Positions 52,520 to 61,050 of a DNA stretch of 64,000 nucleotides are shown here, piece by piece; position 1 is the stretch's first letter, and each line of letters begins with the position of its first letter. A program made the position numbers and the translations under genes. This stretch comes from an uncultured Paracoccaceae bacterium. GTDB taxonomy: Bacteria > Pseudomonadota > Alphaproteobacteria > Rhodobacterales > Rhodobacteraceae. The notes below the pieces were generated by a model, which was not told where the DNA came from, searched no databases, and worked only from the letters and a program-made list of their open reading frames with translations. Where the stretch lies: positions 1 to 64,000 of the forward strand of contig CANLND010000018.1 of the NCBI GenBank assembly GCA_947492585.1, read 5' to 3'.

Positions 52520-53740
52520 TTAGTGCCGCGACTGCGCATCCTCGAGCCGCCCCACTGGATCCAGCCCATCGACCACATCCTGATCCATCCGCTGCCCCAA
52601 CGCCCCCAAAGGCGCCAATACCGCCGAACGGATTTCTTCGATACTTTGGCGAAAACAGCTGACCGGCATAGCCAACAGAGATTGCCGTTTTTGCGCGACC
52701 TGCACGTGGGTCAGATCCGTCAACAGATCAATCAACGCCGCCGCATCCGGGCGCGCGATACTCCAGCCAAGCCCTGCCGCAACCCGACGTCCCGTTTCAC
52801 TCCCGTCCACCGCGATTGACGGGCAGCCAAAATAACTGGCCTCATAGATCCGATTGGGCAGCAACCATGTCGAATTGGTCCCCCATTGCCATAAGTCCTG
52901 AGACCAAACGAGATCACAGCGGCCGTAAACCTGCGCCAATCCAGCCGGGTAGTCATAGGGCCCATGATAGGTCATATTAGACACTGCCCCAAGGGTCTGT
53001 TCAAAATCTGGAACCGCATGATGATGCACGATCCCATGCAGATCGATCTGAACCTTTGGCCCCAACTTTTGCGCAGTTTCCGCCAATATTTTCAGGCTTT
53101 TGTCACAGCGCAGGGTCCCCACCCAGCCAATCGTCAACGGACGGTCTACCGCCTGTGCAACGGGTGCGTTCCGGTCCAGATCCGGGCCCTCGATCCACAA
53201 TTTATTTTCGACCAAACTACTGTGCCCACGCCAGCCCTGCATCGGTTCGAAATACTGGGTCAAAAAGGCCGGCGACGAGACAATCAGACTAGAACACCGC
53301 GCCAGTAACCTGCGCTCCACAGCGCGAAGCACCCGGCCTTTGGTGCCAGACTGGGTCATCAACCCATGAATATCGAGGCACTCATAGATCAGTTTTGGGC
53401 GCGGATGGATCATCCGTTGCGCGGCCGCCGCGATGATCAGCATGTCCAGATTGCGCGCCACGATCACATCCGTGCCCGCCATCCAATCCCGATGTCGCCG
53501 CAGTTTGGCAAGAGATCCCGCAATGGCGCGCACCCGATCCGCCATGTTATGGTTGCGCGTTTCATATAGATGCACATTGGGCCAAAACGGTTCAAAGTCG
53601 TGGTTCATATTGTCCCGGCGCATGGTAAACGCCCTGACCTCAAATCCGCAGTCCATATAGCTTTGGATCCGCCGGATCTGCGCCGCCTCAGCCGCATCAA
53701 ATCCAAAGGCTAATAATTTCACGCGGCGTTGCGCGCTCAT
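52520..53740 (-). CDS. Glycosyltransferase family 4
   Basis: A 406-residue GT-B enzyme. ATG 53740 overlaps the upstream sulfotransferase stop by ATGA and is preferred over an earlier in-frame start. The N-terminal half opens KLLAFGFDAAEAAQIRRI; the C-terminal half has LTIGWVGTLRCDKSLKIL (GT4 opening of the donor domain) and LLPNRIYEASYFGCPSIAV, the E-x7-style donor motif. It is the last gene of the decoration operon. Confidence 0.88.
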   Translation of the reverse strand: MSAQRRVKLLAFGFDAAEAAQIRRIQSYMDCGFEVRAFTMRRDNMNHDFEPFWPNVHLYETRNHNMADRVRAIAGSLAKLRRHRDWMAGTDVIVARNLDMLIIAAAAQRMIHPRPKLIYECLDIHGLMTQSGTKGRVLRAVERRLLARCSSLIVSSPAFLTQYFEPMQGWRGHSSLVENKLWIEGPDLDRNAPVAQAVDRPLTIGWVGTLRCDKSLKILAETAQKLGPKVQIDLHGIVHHHAVPDFEQTLGAVSNMTYHGPYDYPAGLAQVYGRCDLVWSQDLWQWGTNSTWLLPNRIYEASYFGCPSIAVDGSETGRRVAAGLGWSIARPDAAALIDLLTDLTHVQVAQKRQSLLAMPVSCFRQSIEEIRSAVLAPLGALGQRMDQDVVDGLDPVGRLEDAQSRH

Positions 53741-54594
53741 TCTGCGGCCTCCCCATGGGCGCGGCTCCACGGGAGACTGTCACGCCCCAAAAGCGTACAA
53801 AGCGCGCTGTTGTGGCGATCAAAATGTGCCCGCAACTGCGCCCGCGTCTCGGGCCGCATCGGCGGTACTTCATTGTGCATCGACACGCTGTTGGCACGTA
53901 GAACCCCAGCAACCGGTCCGGTCGATTTGATCCGCGCCAAAGTCGCCTCTAGCCCACGTCGTCGCAACCAATCTCCCCCGGCCCGCAATCCGTGGCGCAA
54001 TACCGCGTTGCGGGGGCGATCGCTTTCATTGCGACGCTCGTGTAAGATCGCGCTGTCAAAATCGGAGTGCACCCCGATGAACTCAAACAGCTCCGCTGCG
54101 GCGGCGCTGGGGTCGGCGGCAATGTCTTCGGCAAACATCACCTTGACCTGATCGCGGGGAAACGCTGCAAACCACGCCGTCAAATGCCGCAGGTAATCCC
54201 CCTGCTCCAGATACGTCGGATTGTTGGCCAGCCCCTCTTCGAAACGACACAGCGGGATATGGCCTTTTATCACCTCATGCATGTGATTGGAAAAGGCGCG
54301 TTTCACCGGATCCCGCAGCAGCGCCAGCACCTTCATATCGGGGTGATACGTCGCCGCGCGCCCCGGCGCACGCGGATCATAGAAATACGAGGGCGAGCAT
54401 TCAAAATAGATCCGAGCACCGGGTTTGGGGACAAAATTGGCCTCATACCAGCGATACCCGCGATCAAAGTAATAGGAAAAGAAATCCACCTCTTTGGGAT
54501 CCGACAGGCCAATTTCAGGATGTGACCCTGCCACCGCATGCAGCCACGACGAGGCGCATTTCTGCGCGCCAATCCCCAATAACCCTACCTTCAT
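53737..54594 (-). CDS. Sulfotransferase (2 of 3)
   Basis: A 285-residue PAPS-dependent sulfotransferase. The 5' loop is GIGAQKCASSWLHAVAG at the N-terminus, and the 3' loop is LALLRDPVKRAFSNHMHEV. Both resemble heparan/N-deacetylase-type and rhizobial sugar sulfotransferases. ATG 54594 overlaps the acetyltransferase stop by ATGA. It shares the AxKCxSS/TT and LLRDPVKRA motifs with the third sulfotransferase at 62209, more than with the first at 34247. Confidence 0.92.
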   Translation of the reverse strand: MKVGLLGIGAQKCASSWLHAVAGSHPEIGLSDPKEVDFFSYYFDRGYRWYEANFVPKPGARIYFECSPSYFYDPRAPGRAATYHPDMKVLALLRDPVKRAFSNHMHEVIKGHIPLCRFEEGLANNPTYLEQGDYLRHLTAWFAAFPRDQVKVMFAEDIAADPSAAAAELFEFIGVHSDFDSAILHERRNESDRPRNAVLRHGLRAGGDWLRRRGLEATLARIKSTGPVAGVLRANSVSMHNEVPPMRPETRAQLRAHFDRHNSALCTLLGRDSLPWSRAHGEAAE

Positions 54595-55370
54595 GTCCGC
54601 ATCCCCAACACTGTCGCCGGGCAACCGCCCACAATGGCATTGTCCGGCACGTCACGGGTGACCACGGAACCGGCGCCCAAAATTGCGCCATTGCCAACCC
54701 GCACCCCGTCCAACACCCGCACGCCAGCGCCAACCCAAACGTCTTCGCCCAGAACCACCGGCCCCCGACTGTACAATCCCTGTGTTACCATAGGTCCCGC
54801 GCCCAGTTTGGTTTTGTAGCGCCCTCCACCAAAATAACACTGCCCGGCGATGATCGCATGATCACCGATTTCAATACCCGACGCCGCACCCAACATTGTA
54901 TGGCTGCCAATCGAACAGTTGCGCCCAATTTTCAAATAGCCCTGTTTGACCAGTAATACACAGTCCCGCGCAATCAGCGTGTCATCGCCAATTTCAAACG
55001 GCGCGGTTCCCGCTGTCCCGCGCGCATCCAGTGAACAGTTGTCATCAATCATCACCCGCGCGCCCAGCGTCATATGCATGGGGCAACGCAGCGCCAGATT
55101 GCGACCGAAATTACACCCGGCCCCCACCTGCCCAAAGATTTTGGAAAACAGCACTTTGCGCAAGGCGTAGCCCAATGCGCCGCGCACACCCGCCGCAAAA
55201 TGCATCGCCAGTTCATATGTCAGCAACCGGCCAAGCCCGGGCGCGCCGATAAAAAAGGTTTGGTATTTGCGCAGCGCTGATCCCTCTGCGCTCAACGCCG
55301 CAACAACGCGATCCTTCTTGGGTTCGGAAAGGGGGGCCGCCGAATGGCCCTGTTCGTTCAGATGTTCCAT
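54591..55370 (-). CDS. Hexapeptide-repeat acyltransferase
   Basis: A 259-residue left-handed beta-helix acyltransferase. Isoleucine-patch hexapeptides run from about residue 95 to 245 (IGDDTLIARDCVLL, IGRNCSIGSHTML, IGDHAIIAGQCYF, LGEDVWVGAGVRVLDGVRVGNGAILGAGSVV), ending in the NAIVGGCPATVLG cap. Such enzymes acetylate (or otherwise acylate) sugars of polysaccharides using acyl-CoA. ATG 55370 has GAGGGA upstream. It is coupled to the second sulfotransferase by ATGA, so acetylation and sulfation are likely on the same chain. Confidence 0.9.
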   Translation of the reverse strand: MEHLNEQGHSAAPLSEPKKDRVVAALSAEGSALRKYQTFFIGAPGLGRLLTYELAMHFAAGVRGALGYALRKVLFSKIFGQVGAGCNFGRNLALRCPMHMTLGARVMIDDNCSLDARGTAGTAPFEIGDDTLIARDCVLLVKQGYLKIGRNCSIGSHTMLGAASGIEIGDHAIIAGQCYFGGGRYKTKLGAGPMVTQGLYSRGPVVLGEDVWVGAGVRVLDGVRVGNGAILGAGSVVTRDVPDNAIVGGCPATVLGMRT

Positions 55371-55446
55371 CGTTTCCCTCGTTACAAAGCGCTGATCCCA
55401 GCACGTGCCGTCGTTTCACTTTGGACAGTTCAAGTGTTGCCAGCTT

Positions 55447-56262
55447 TTAGGTCCGGCGCAAGGTCTCAAGAACCCGACGGGTGGCGTCGGGTGTGATGTC
55501 TGAAAACCGATACGCCCGTTCGGAGGTACCGGATTGTGCGGCGCGCGTGGCAGTGCCCTGCAACACCGCGCAGACGGTTTCGGGGTAAAACTGTAACCCG
55601 TTCAGCTGGTTTTGCGCCCGCATGGCCCACGGGCTGCTGCCTGCTGCGGGATTTTGCGGCAGGCGTGCAACGATGTCGCCGCCGTCCACGCTGGTGTCGA
55701 CATAATGGATGGTGATACCCGCGCAGTCGAGATCATCGTTGTGCACCTGCCAGAATTCCGCCCGCGTACCGCGATAACGCGGCAACAGGGCGCTGTGCAT
55801 ATTCAACGTCCCGGCGCGCGGCACGGACAACAGATCCGCGCGCAAAATGGGCGCCCCGGCCACTGCCATCAGCCGCGGCTGGTGCTGTTCCAGCCAGTGA
55901 ACCGTGGCAACCGCGTTGACCTCTGCCTCTGCCACGTTCAATCGGTCCACACCCGCAGGCCATTCCGGCACGGGTCCTGCGGTGGTGTGAAACAGGTTGG
56001 TCGCCGATTGCTGCAACTGCCACAGCTGATAGGCCTGACGGTGGTGGGCGGAAAACATCCGTCTGATGCGCCCTCCCCCCAGCCGCGACATCACCCGCGC
56101 CGCGCGCGAGACCTTTTGCGCGCGCGCCTGATCATTTGGGGTGATCACCACCAGCGCTGACAGCTGTGTCGGTTGCGAAAGCCGCGCAAACGCCTGCACC
56201 ATCCGCTGTGCCAGATGGCGGCCAAACGGCGTATCCCGTGCGATCATCGCGACGTGATCCAT
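55447..56262 (-). CDS. Formyltransferase-family protein
   Basis: A 271-residue protein of the formyl transferase family (PF00551). The catalytic pattern is visible: LNMHSALLPRYRG (Asn and His of the active site) followed about 40 residues later by SVDGGDIVARLP (Asp). The N-terminal segment MDHVAMIARDTPFG replaces the usual Rossmann start. Family members use N10-formyltetrahydrofolate to formylate amines, including amino sugars such as Qui4N and Fuc3N. It overlaps the deacetylase gene by TAATG. The pair would first free an amine, then formylate it. Confidence 0.85.
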   Translation of the reverse strand: MDHVAMIARDTPFGRHLAQRMVQAFARLSQPTQLSALVVITPNDQARAQKVSRAARVMSRLGGGRIRRMFSAHHRQAYQLWQLQQSATNLFHTTAGPVPEWPAGVDRLNVAEAEVNAVATVHWLEQHQPRLMAVAGAPILRADLLSVPRAGTLNMHSALLPRYRGTRAEFWQVHNDDLDCAGITIHYVDTSVDGGDIVARLPQNPAAGSSPWAMRAQNQLNGLQFYPETVCAVLQGTATRAAQSGTSERAYRFSDITPDATRRVLETLRRT

Positions 56263-57092
56263 TACAATCCTCCGCGGGGTGGCACCCGGAAAAACAACTC
56301 TCGATCGCGAAAGAAATGCGCCAGAAACCGTTCCGGCAACCCCGGCCAGTCCGGTTCATCCGGCAGCAGGCCCAATTGCGATCTATGACAGTTCAGCGCC
56401 CGGCGTTTGCGCGCCTGCGCGCCCTTGAGGGAGACGGAGAACACCGGCGCCAGCACCAGAACCCGCAGCATGCGCAGCACACCAATGACATAGCCCGCCT
56501 TATTGGTCCGCCCCTGCGGTCGCCACGAGCGAAAATCAAAACTCCACACCGGATATTCCCAATGCTCTGCCGGGCCCAGCCCCCCTTCAGCCGCCAGCTC
56601 TCGCACAGCCTGCGCCAACGCAATATGATCGCGATGGCCGTCTTGCACGGCACAGACATATACTTCATCGGGCTGACGCACCGCCACTTCGGCTGCCAGC
56701 CGCAAGCGCAGCGCCATCGCATGCTGGGACAGGTCCCCATCCGGAAAACGCAGAAACGAAACATGTTCTGGCGGCAATCCAAGAACAGCGCAGGCCGCGC
56801 AGGTCTCTGCCTCGCGCATGTCAATCAGCGCCTGACGCGACGTCTGGCGCGTGGCATCAGACAGATGTGACGCCCCGCCATCGGTTGCGATGATCACCTC
56901 AACCTTTGCCCCAGCCGAGAGTTTGTGCATGATCATCCCACCGCACCCCAGCGTTTCATCATCAGGATGTGGCGCCAAGACCAGACAAGAGCGTTTTGAG
57001 ACCTCAGCCGTGACATCGCGCGCCTTTAACGCCAGCACCCGCCAAAATGCTGAGACAGCCAATCGTTCCATCCGTTTCCAAAATCGACGCAC
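56262..57092 (-). CDS. PIG-L family N-acetylglucosamine-type deacetylase
   Basis: A 276-residue enzyme. GTG 57092 is chosen because AGGAGG lies 7 bases upstream; the longer frame (to 57191) has no such site and would run into the upstream gene. The zinc motif APHPDDETLGCGG (His, Asp, Asp) is near the N-terminus and QDGHRDHIALA supplies the later His. PIG-L enzymes remove N-acetyl from GlcNAc-containing lipids or oligosaccharides. Located between the flavoprotein and formyltransferase genes, it probably acts on the EPS or its lipid-linked precursor. Confidence 0.92.
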   Translation of the reverse strand: MRRFWKRMERLAVSAFWRVLALKARDVTAEVSKRSCLVLAPHPDDETLGCGGMIMHKLSAGAKVEVIIATDGGASHLSDATRQTSRQALIDMREAETCAACAVLGLPPEHVSFLRFPDGDLSQHAMALRLRLAAEVAVRQPDEVYVCAVQDGHRDHIALAQAVRELAAEGGLGPAEHWEYPVWSFDFRSWRPQGRTNKAGYVIGVLRMLRVLVLAPVFSVSLKGAQARKRRALNCHRSQLGLLPDEPDWPGLPERFLAHFFRDRELFFRVPPRGGL

Positions 57093-57127
57093 CTGTTGTC
57101 CTCCTACCTGCGGGGTACCGCATGGGG

Positions 57128-58663
57128 TTACACTTTGGTCAAAGCCGTGGTGACGGCTCCTATTTCTTGGGCTTGGCGGGTTGGGTCCCAATTCAGTTCA
57201 CGCCCCATCACCGCCGCCGCCTGCGCCAGTCGATCCCGCCCAAGCGCGCCGCGCACGCCGCCGGTCTCAGCCAGAGACATGCGCCGCAACACCAGATCCA
57301 ATAGGGTCTGGGCCATTTCGTCTTGTACTGCGGTTTTGACCCGCAGATACAGCTGCCCGGGATCATCTGGATCACAGCGCGCCAGCCCAATTTTTGGCAA
57401 TGCCGTTGTCAGGCTAAGGCCCGCGCCCTCCTGCGCCCGCGTCAGTCGCTGTTGTCCAAGCCCTGGCGCGATCTGCCCCAGCGCCAGATCAACAGCCCGC
57501 GCCGCGATCAAACGTGCGGTGGTGTATTTCACCCCAACCACCGTAATCAGCCCGGCCACCTGATCCTGCTGCAAGTGATCAATCAACGTGCCCCGCGTCT
57601 GCCGACGGGCTGGACCGCTTTCATCATCAACATCTGCCGGGATCATCCCGCGATAGACATGCAAGACATCCTGTCGCTGCAACTCTAGCGTTGGACAAGC
57701 ATGGGACAATTCGACCAAGAAATCGTCAACGTCCTGATCAGAGCGGCGATCTGACCCGGCCTCATGCGTGCCGATCAGCATACGTCCCTGCCAGGGCGTC
57801 AGAAAGTACATCCGCCGGCTCTTTCCAATTGCAGCATCACCGGGGCTGCGGCTGAACACGCCCAGTCCCTTGGAGTGGGGCGCGCGGTCCACGACAAGGT
57901 TCAGCGCACGGGTAAAGCCGGGGAAACGATCCCCCGCCGCCGCAGGCAACACTGGCGCCGCCAAGTCTGCCGCGCCCGGACCGGTGCACGACATAGTGAC
58001 CGTCGCCGAAATCTGCCCTGTGGCGCCGGTAATACGGTCCTGCACCCGCGCGCCGACAACACGGTTGTCGTCCTTTTGCAGGGCTTTGACCTCAACATAA
58101 TTGGCGAGATCCACGCCAGCCTCCGCCGCCGCATGCAATACCGACAGTTGCAGCCGATTGGCGTCCTGTATCTGACCGTCCCGCCACAGACCTCCTCCCC
58201 GCAGGCCCTTGGGCGCGTGCGGACCCAAACTGGCCTGCGCCTGCGCCCGGCTCAACACCCCGGCCCCGCGATATGACGGCGCGCGCACGCCGCTTGCCGC
58301 CAGCGCATAAAGTGCCGCCGCCGCCGCAAAGGCTTCGGGGCCCTTGCTGCCATAGCCCGTAAGCGGGATCACAAATTCCAAAGGCCGTAGCAGATCAGCC
58401 GCCGCAAACTGCCAGAATGCTTGTTCGCGCGCCGAGGCCCGCAACCGGGCGAAATCAAGATGTTGCACATAGCGTATTCCGCCATGCATCAATTTAAAGG
58501 AGTTATGCGAGGCACCGCTGCCAAAATCATCCCTTTCGACAAGGGCCGTGCGCAGCCCACGCAGCGCCGCATCCCGTGCAACCATAGCGCCATAAATCCC
58601 GCCCCCGATCACCAGAACATCGTAGGGTGTCGCGGTCAATTTTGACACGTCTGCCCGCCGCAT
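57128..58663 (-). CDS. GlpD-like FAD-dependent glycerol-3-phosphate dehydrogenase family protein
   Basis: A 511-residue flavoprotein. ATG 58663 has AAGGAGG upstream and overlaps the previous stop by TGATG. The FAD-binding start VLVIGGGIYGAMVARDAALRG and the FGSGASHNSFKLMHGGIRYVQ segment are family hallmarks of GlpD/GlpA dehydrogenases, and the C-terminal GlpD-specific domain (LYLRVKTAVQDEMAQTLLDLVLRRM) is present. A metabolic glpD is normally near glpK or glpR, not in an EPS operon. The substrate could be a different hydroxy-acid or sugar. The family is sure; the role here is unknown. Confidence 0.88.
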   Translation of the reverse strand: MRRADVSKLTATPYDVLVIGGGIYGAMVARDAALRGLRTALVERDDFGSGASHNSFKLMHGGIRYVQHLDFARLRASAREQAFWQFAAADLLRPLEFVIPLTGYGSKGPEAFAAAAALYALAASGVRAPSYRGAGVLSRAQAQASLGPHAPKGLRGGGLWRDGQIQDANRLQLSVLHAAAEAGVDLANYVEVKALQKDDNRVVGARVQDRITGATGQISATVTMSCTGPGAADLAAPVLPAAAGDRFPGFTRALNLVVDRAPHSKGLGVFSRSPGDAAIGKSRRMYFLTPWQGRMLIGTHEAGSDRRSDQDVDDFLVELSHACPTLELQRQDVLHVYRGMIPADVDDESGPARRQTRGTLIDHLQQDQVAGLITVVGVKYTTARLIAARAVDLALGQIAPGLGQQRLTRAQEGAGLSLTTALPKIGLARCDPDDPGQLYLRVKTAVQDEMAQTLLDLVLRRMSLAETGGVRGALGRDRLAQAAAVMGRELNWDPTRQAQEIGAVTTALTKV

Positions 58664-59505
58664 CACAGCCCTCCTTGGCCAGGGTCTGGCACCACCTGAA
58701 CCTCGCTCAGTGCCGGACGCCGTCGCAACGCGATTTGCTCACGCACCACAGATAAAGCTGAGCGCCGCCGCCCAAATACCATCGGTTGCTGGCGCAGTTG
58801 TAACAGCTGATGCGCAAGCGCCGCGCCGGGCTGACGATCGTCAAGCTGACCCTCGAGAGCAAACCCATAAGATCCAACGGACCCTTCTGTCCCCAACAGG
58901 GGCAGTGGATCGGTTCCGGGCAACACCGCAATGCCGCGCGCAGATCCCATCCGCAACAATCGCGGCACACGTCCGCCCCACACAGGCCGCCCGGCATTGT
59001 CGCCCAGTAAAAATCTTGGCCCGGTTTCCGCCTGTATCAATCGCGACAGCACCCGCCCCCGAGTTCCCATCCATTTGCCCAGCCCCCAAGGCAGGATGGC
59101 CGGACTGCCCACCGCTTCGAGCTGCGCCAATAGTGTCTCAATCGGCATCCCATCCGCGAACTGTGTGCGCGTGACTGTCGCCAGAACCTCTAACCTTTCG
59201 TGCGTGATGATCTGACGCCCGGCAAACAGCCAAATCAACGCCCCATCTGCCCGGTGCAGCATCAACGCGGTGTTGTCTTGTTCGGGTCGGCTGATCCGCC
59301 AATGTCCAAGGTTAGACTTTGACCGCAACACCGAAAACATATCATCGCGGTGGGTTTCGGTCATCAACAGACCCAATTGCCAATTTCTGGCCCCAAGCCC
59401 AAAGGCCGAGCGCGTCAGATTGCGATACGCGCTGTCGAGCAGGCGCACTGGATCGGCGCTGGGATACATATGCACATGCCCGTCCAAAAGAATGAGATCG
59501 CTCAT
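58663..59505 (-). CDS. Unknown protein with N-terminal HxH motif, first gene of the decoration operon
   Basis: A 280-residue protein I do not recognise. It opens MSDLILLDGHVHMYPSADP, in which DGHVH looks like the first metal-binding motif of amidohydrolase or PHP-type TIM-barrel enzymes. Later conserved-looking stretches are LLMTETHRDDMF, LPWGLGKWMGTRG and FLLGDNAGRP. No transmembrane segment is seen. It starts at ATG 59505 and overlaps the GlpD-like gene by TGATG, so the two proteins probably work together. It is divergent from the O-antigen-ligase-family gene. Metal-dependent hydrolase is only a guess. Confidence 0.75.
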   Translation of the reverse strand: MSDLILLDGHVHMYPSADPVRLLDSAYRNLTRSAFGLGARNWQLGLLMTETHRDDMFSVLRSKSNLGHWRISRPEQDNTALMLHRADGALIWLFAGRQIITHERLEVLATVTRTQFADGMPIETLLAQLEAVGSPAILPWGLGKWMGTRGRVLSRLIQAETGPRFLLGDNAGRPVWGGRVPRLLRMGSARGIAVLPGTDPLPLLGTEGSVGSYGFALEGQLDDRQPGAALAHQLLQLRQQPMVFGRRRSALSVVREQIALRRRPALSEVQVVPDPGQGGL

Positions 59506-59684
59506 ACCATCCCCCCCCGCTCGTCCCGCGCCGGGCGTGATGCCAATTCCACGTCAACCATTGCGAAAGAGCCATCAGATAGAATTGAGACTGGATCCCT
59601 GCGCTGCCCTGGTGTCCAATGGGGGGGTGTTACTTGGGGGCCTATCGCCTGTTTGGCCGCCGCTTTTTGCACAAGGTCCGTTTT

Positions 59685-60953
59685 ATGACGCTGAACCCTG
59701 CCACTGGATACACCACACCGCCGCCCGTGGATCGCGCGGCCTTGTCCGACACGGTCCCCGCCGGGCGCCCGCGGGATTTCATTGCCTTTGCCCTGTGGAC
59801 CATCGTGACCTTTGTTCAATTCCAATTTGATGAGCTGCTTCTGTATCCGCTGGCATTGTATTTTCTCTACTCCACATGGCGCAATCAGGTGCAGGTTTTG
59901 GCGCTGTTGCGAAGATCGTGGATCCTGCTGGCCTTTCCGCTTTGGTGTCTGATCTCGCCGCTTTGGGCTGTTGAACCGTTTACCGCCTTCAAACTGGCAA
60001 TCTATGTCGTGCTGACCATGCTGATCTGCTATCAAGTCGCCGTCAGCCTGACCCCGCGGCAAATCATGTACGCGGTCTTTCTGGCCACCAGCGCAATTGT
60101 TCTGATCAATATCGCCAAAATCTACATGCCCGGTGGCAGTTCCAACGGTATTTTCCCGCAAAAAAACACCATGGGCAAAAACATGGTGGTGGCTTGGGTG
60201 GTGGCGTCGGCGGTGATGCTGGACCCGGGTGCCAGCCGTAAACTGCGCTGGGGCGCCTGTCTTGTGGCACTGATCGCCGCCTTCACCGCGTCGATCAGTG
60301 CGTCGGCCACAGCCATTTTGCTGGTCATCGGCACGGGGCTGATCAATCTGTTTGGCGCGATTATGCTGCGCGGCGGATTGTTGAAGGCAGGGCGTCTTGC
60401 GGTGCTGTGCGGAGCCTTTGGTTTGGCGCTCAGTGCCTCCAGTCTGGTGCTGCCCTACACCGAAGTGGATCCCGTCGACAAAGTTCTGGACGCCTTTGGC
60501 AAGGATCGCAGCCTGACCGGACGCACCGGCCTGTGGGATTATGCCGAACAACAGATCGAAAGCGAACCTTGGCTGGGGGTCGGCGGCGGCGGGTTCTGGC
60601 GGTACAGCGCGTCCCCATTGGTGCGGCGTATTTTTGAAGAATACTACAAAGGGCCGCGCGACGCGTTCAACTTCCACAACAGTTTTTACGAAATCACTGT
60701 GCATCAGGGTCTCATCGGTCTGGGTCTGGTCATTCTGGCCGCGCTCTGGGCCATCGGCTGGATTGTCCGAGGCGCAATAGAGGTGGCAACAATGCCGCAG
60801 ATTTTTGTGTTTTCGCAGGCACTTGGGGTCTTGATACGGACAACAACTGAGGCTGATTTTTTGCAGCCCTTTGTAATTTTTCACATGTTGTTCTGGATTG
60901 GAGCACTGTCGGTGCTGCGGCTGTATCTACCGCCTCAGACACAGCGTGGTTAA
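59685..60953 (+). CDS. O-antigen ligase/polymerase family protein (Wzy/ExoQ role)
   Basis: A 422-residue inner-membrane protein with 10-12 transmembrane helices. ATG 59685 is preferred over an in-frame start 22 codons upstream. The large periplasmic loop has GRTGLWDYAEQQIESEPWLG and, further on, FNFHNSFYEITVHQGLIGLG, whose HNSF and GLIGL motifs are typical of the O-antigen ligase/polymerase family (PF04932). In an exo locus with ExoP and ExoF this should be the repeat-unit polymerase. A long minus-strand frame across the same bases is a shadow. Confidence 0.9.
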   Translation: MTLNPATGYTTPPPVDRAALSDTVPAGRPRDFIAFALWTIVTFVQFQFDELLLYPLALYFLYSTWRNQVQVLALLRRSWILLAFPLWCLISPLWAVEPFTAFKLAIYVVLTMLICYQVAVSLTPRQIMYAVFLATSAIVLINIAKIYMPGGSSNGIFPQKNTMGKNMVVAWVVASAVMLDPGASRKLRWGACLVALIAAFTASISASATAILLVIGTGLINLFGAIMLRGGLLKAGRLAVLCGAFGLALSASSLVLPYTEVDPVDKVLDAFGKDRSLTGRTGLWDYAEQQIESEPWLGVGGGGFWRYSASPLVRRIFEEYYKGPRDAFNFHNSFYEITVHQGLIGLGLVILAALWAIGWIVRGAIEVATMPQIFVFSQALGVLIRTTTEADFLQPFVIFHMLFWIGALSVLRLYLPPQTQRG

Positions 60954-60986
60954 TCCACACGGCCCACGCGCCCATATCCGCTTTTC

Positions 60987-61026
60987 GGCGGGACGGAATG
61001 CCAAAGATCACCCTTTGGATCCCGCC
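60987..61026. terminator. Hairpin between convergent polymerase and GalU genes
   Basis: GGCGGGA at 60987 pairs with TCCCGCC at 61020, and inside it CCAAAG pairs with CTTTGG (61001-61018). This nested structure lies between two convergent stop codons. There is no T-run on either side, so it may act with Rho or as a transcript end stabiliser. Confidence 0.45.
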
Positions 61027-61050
61027 CCTACCCCACGCATCTGCGCGGGC

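Noticed and set aside
59502-60884. A 460-codon minus-strand frame
   Set aside because: It lies antisense to the O-antigen-ligase-family gene, which has clear transmembrane helices and family motifs. The minus translation is His/Gln/Arg-rich and matches nothing.
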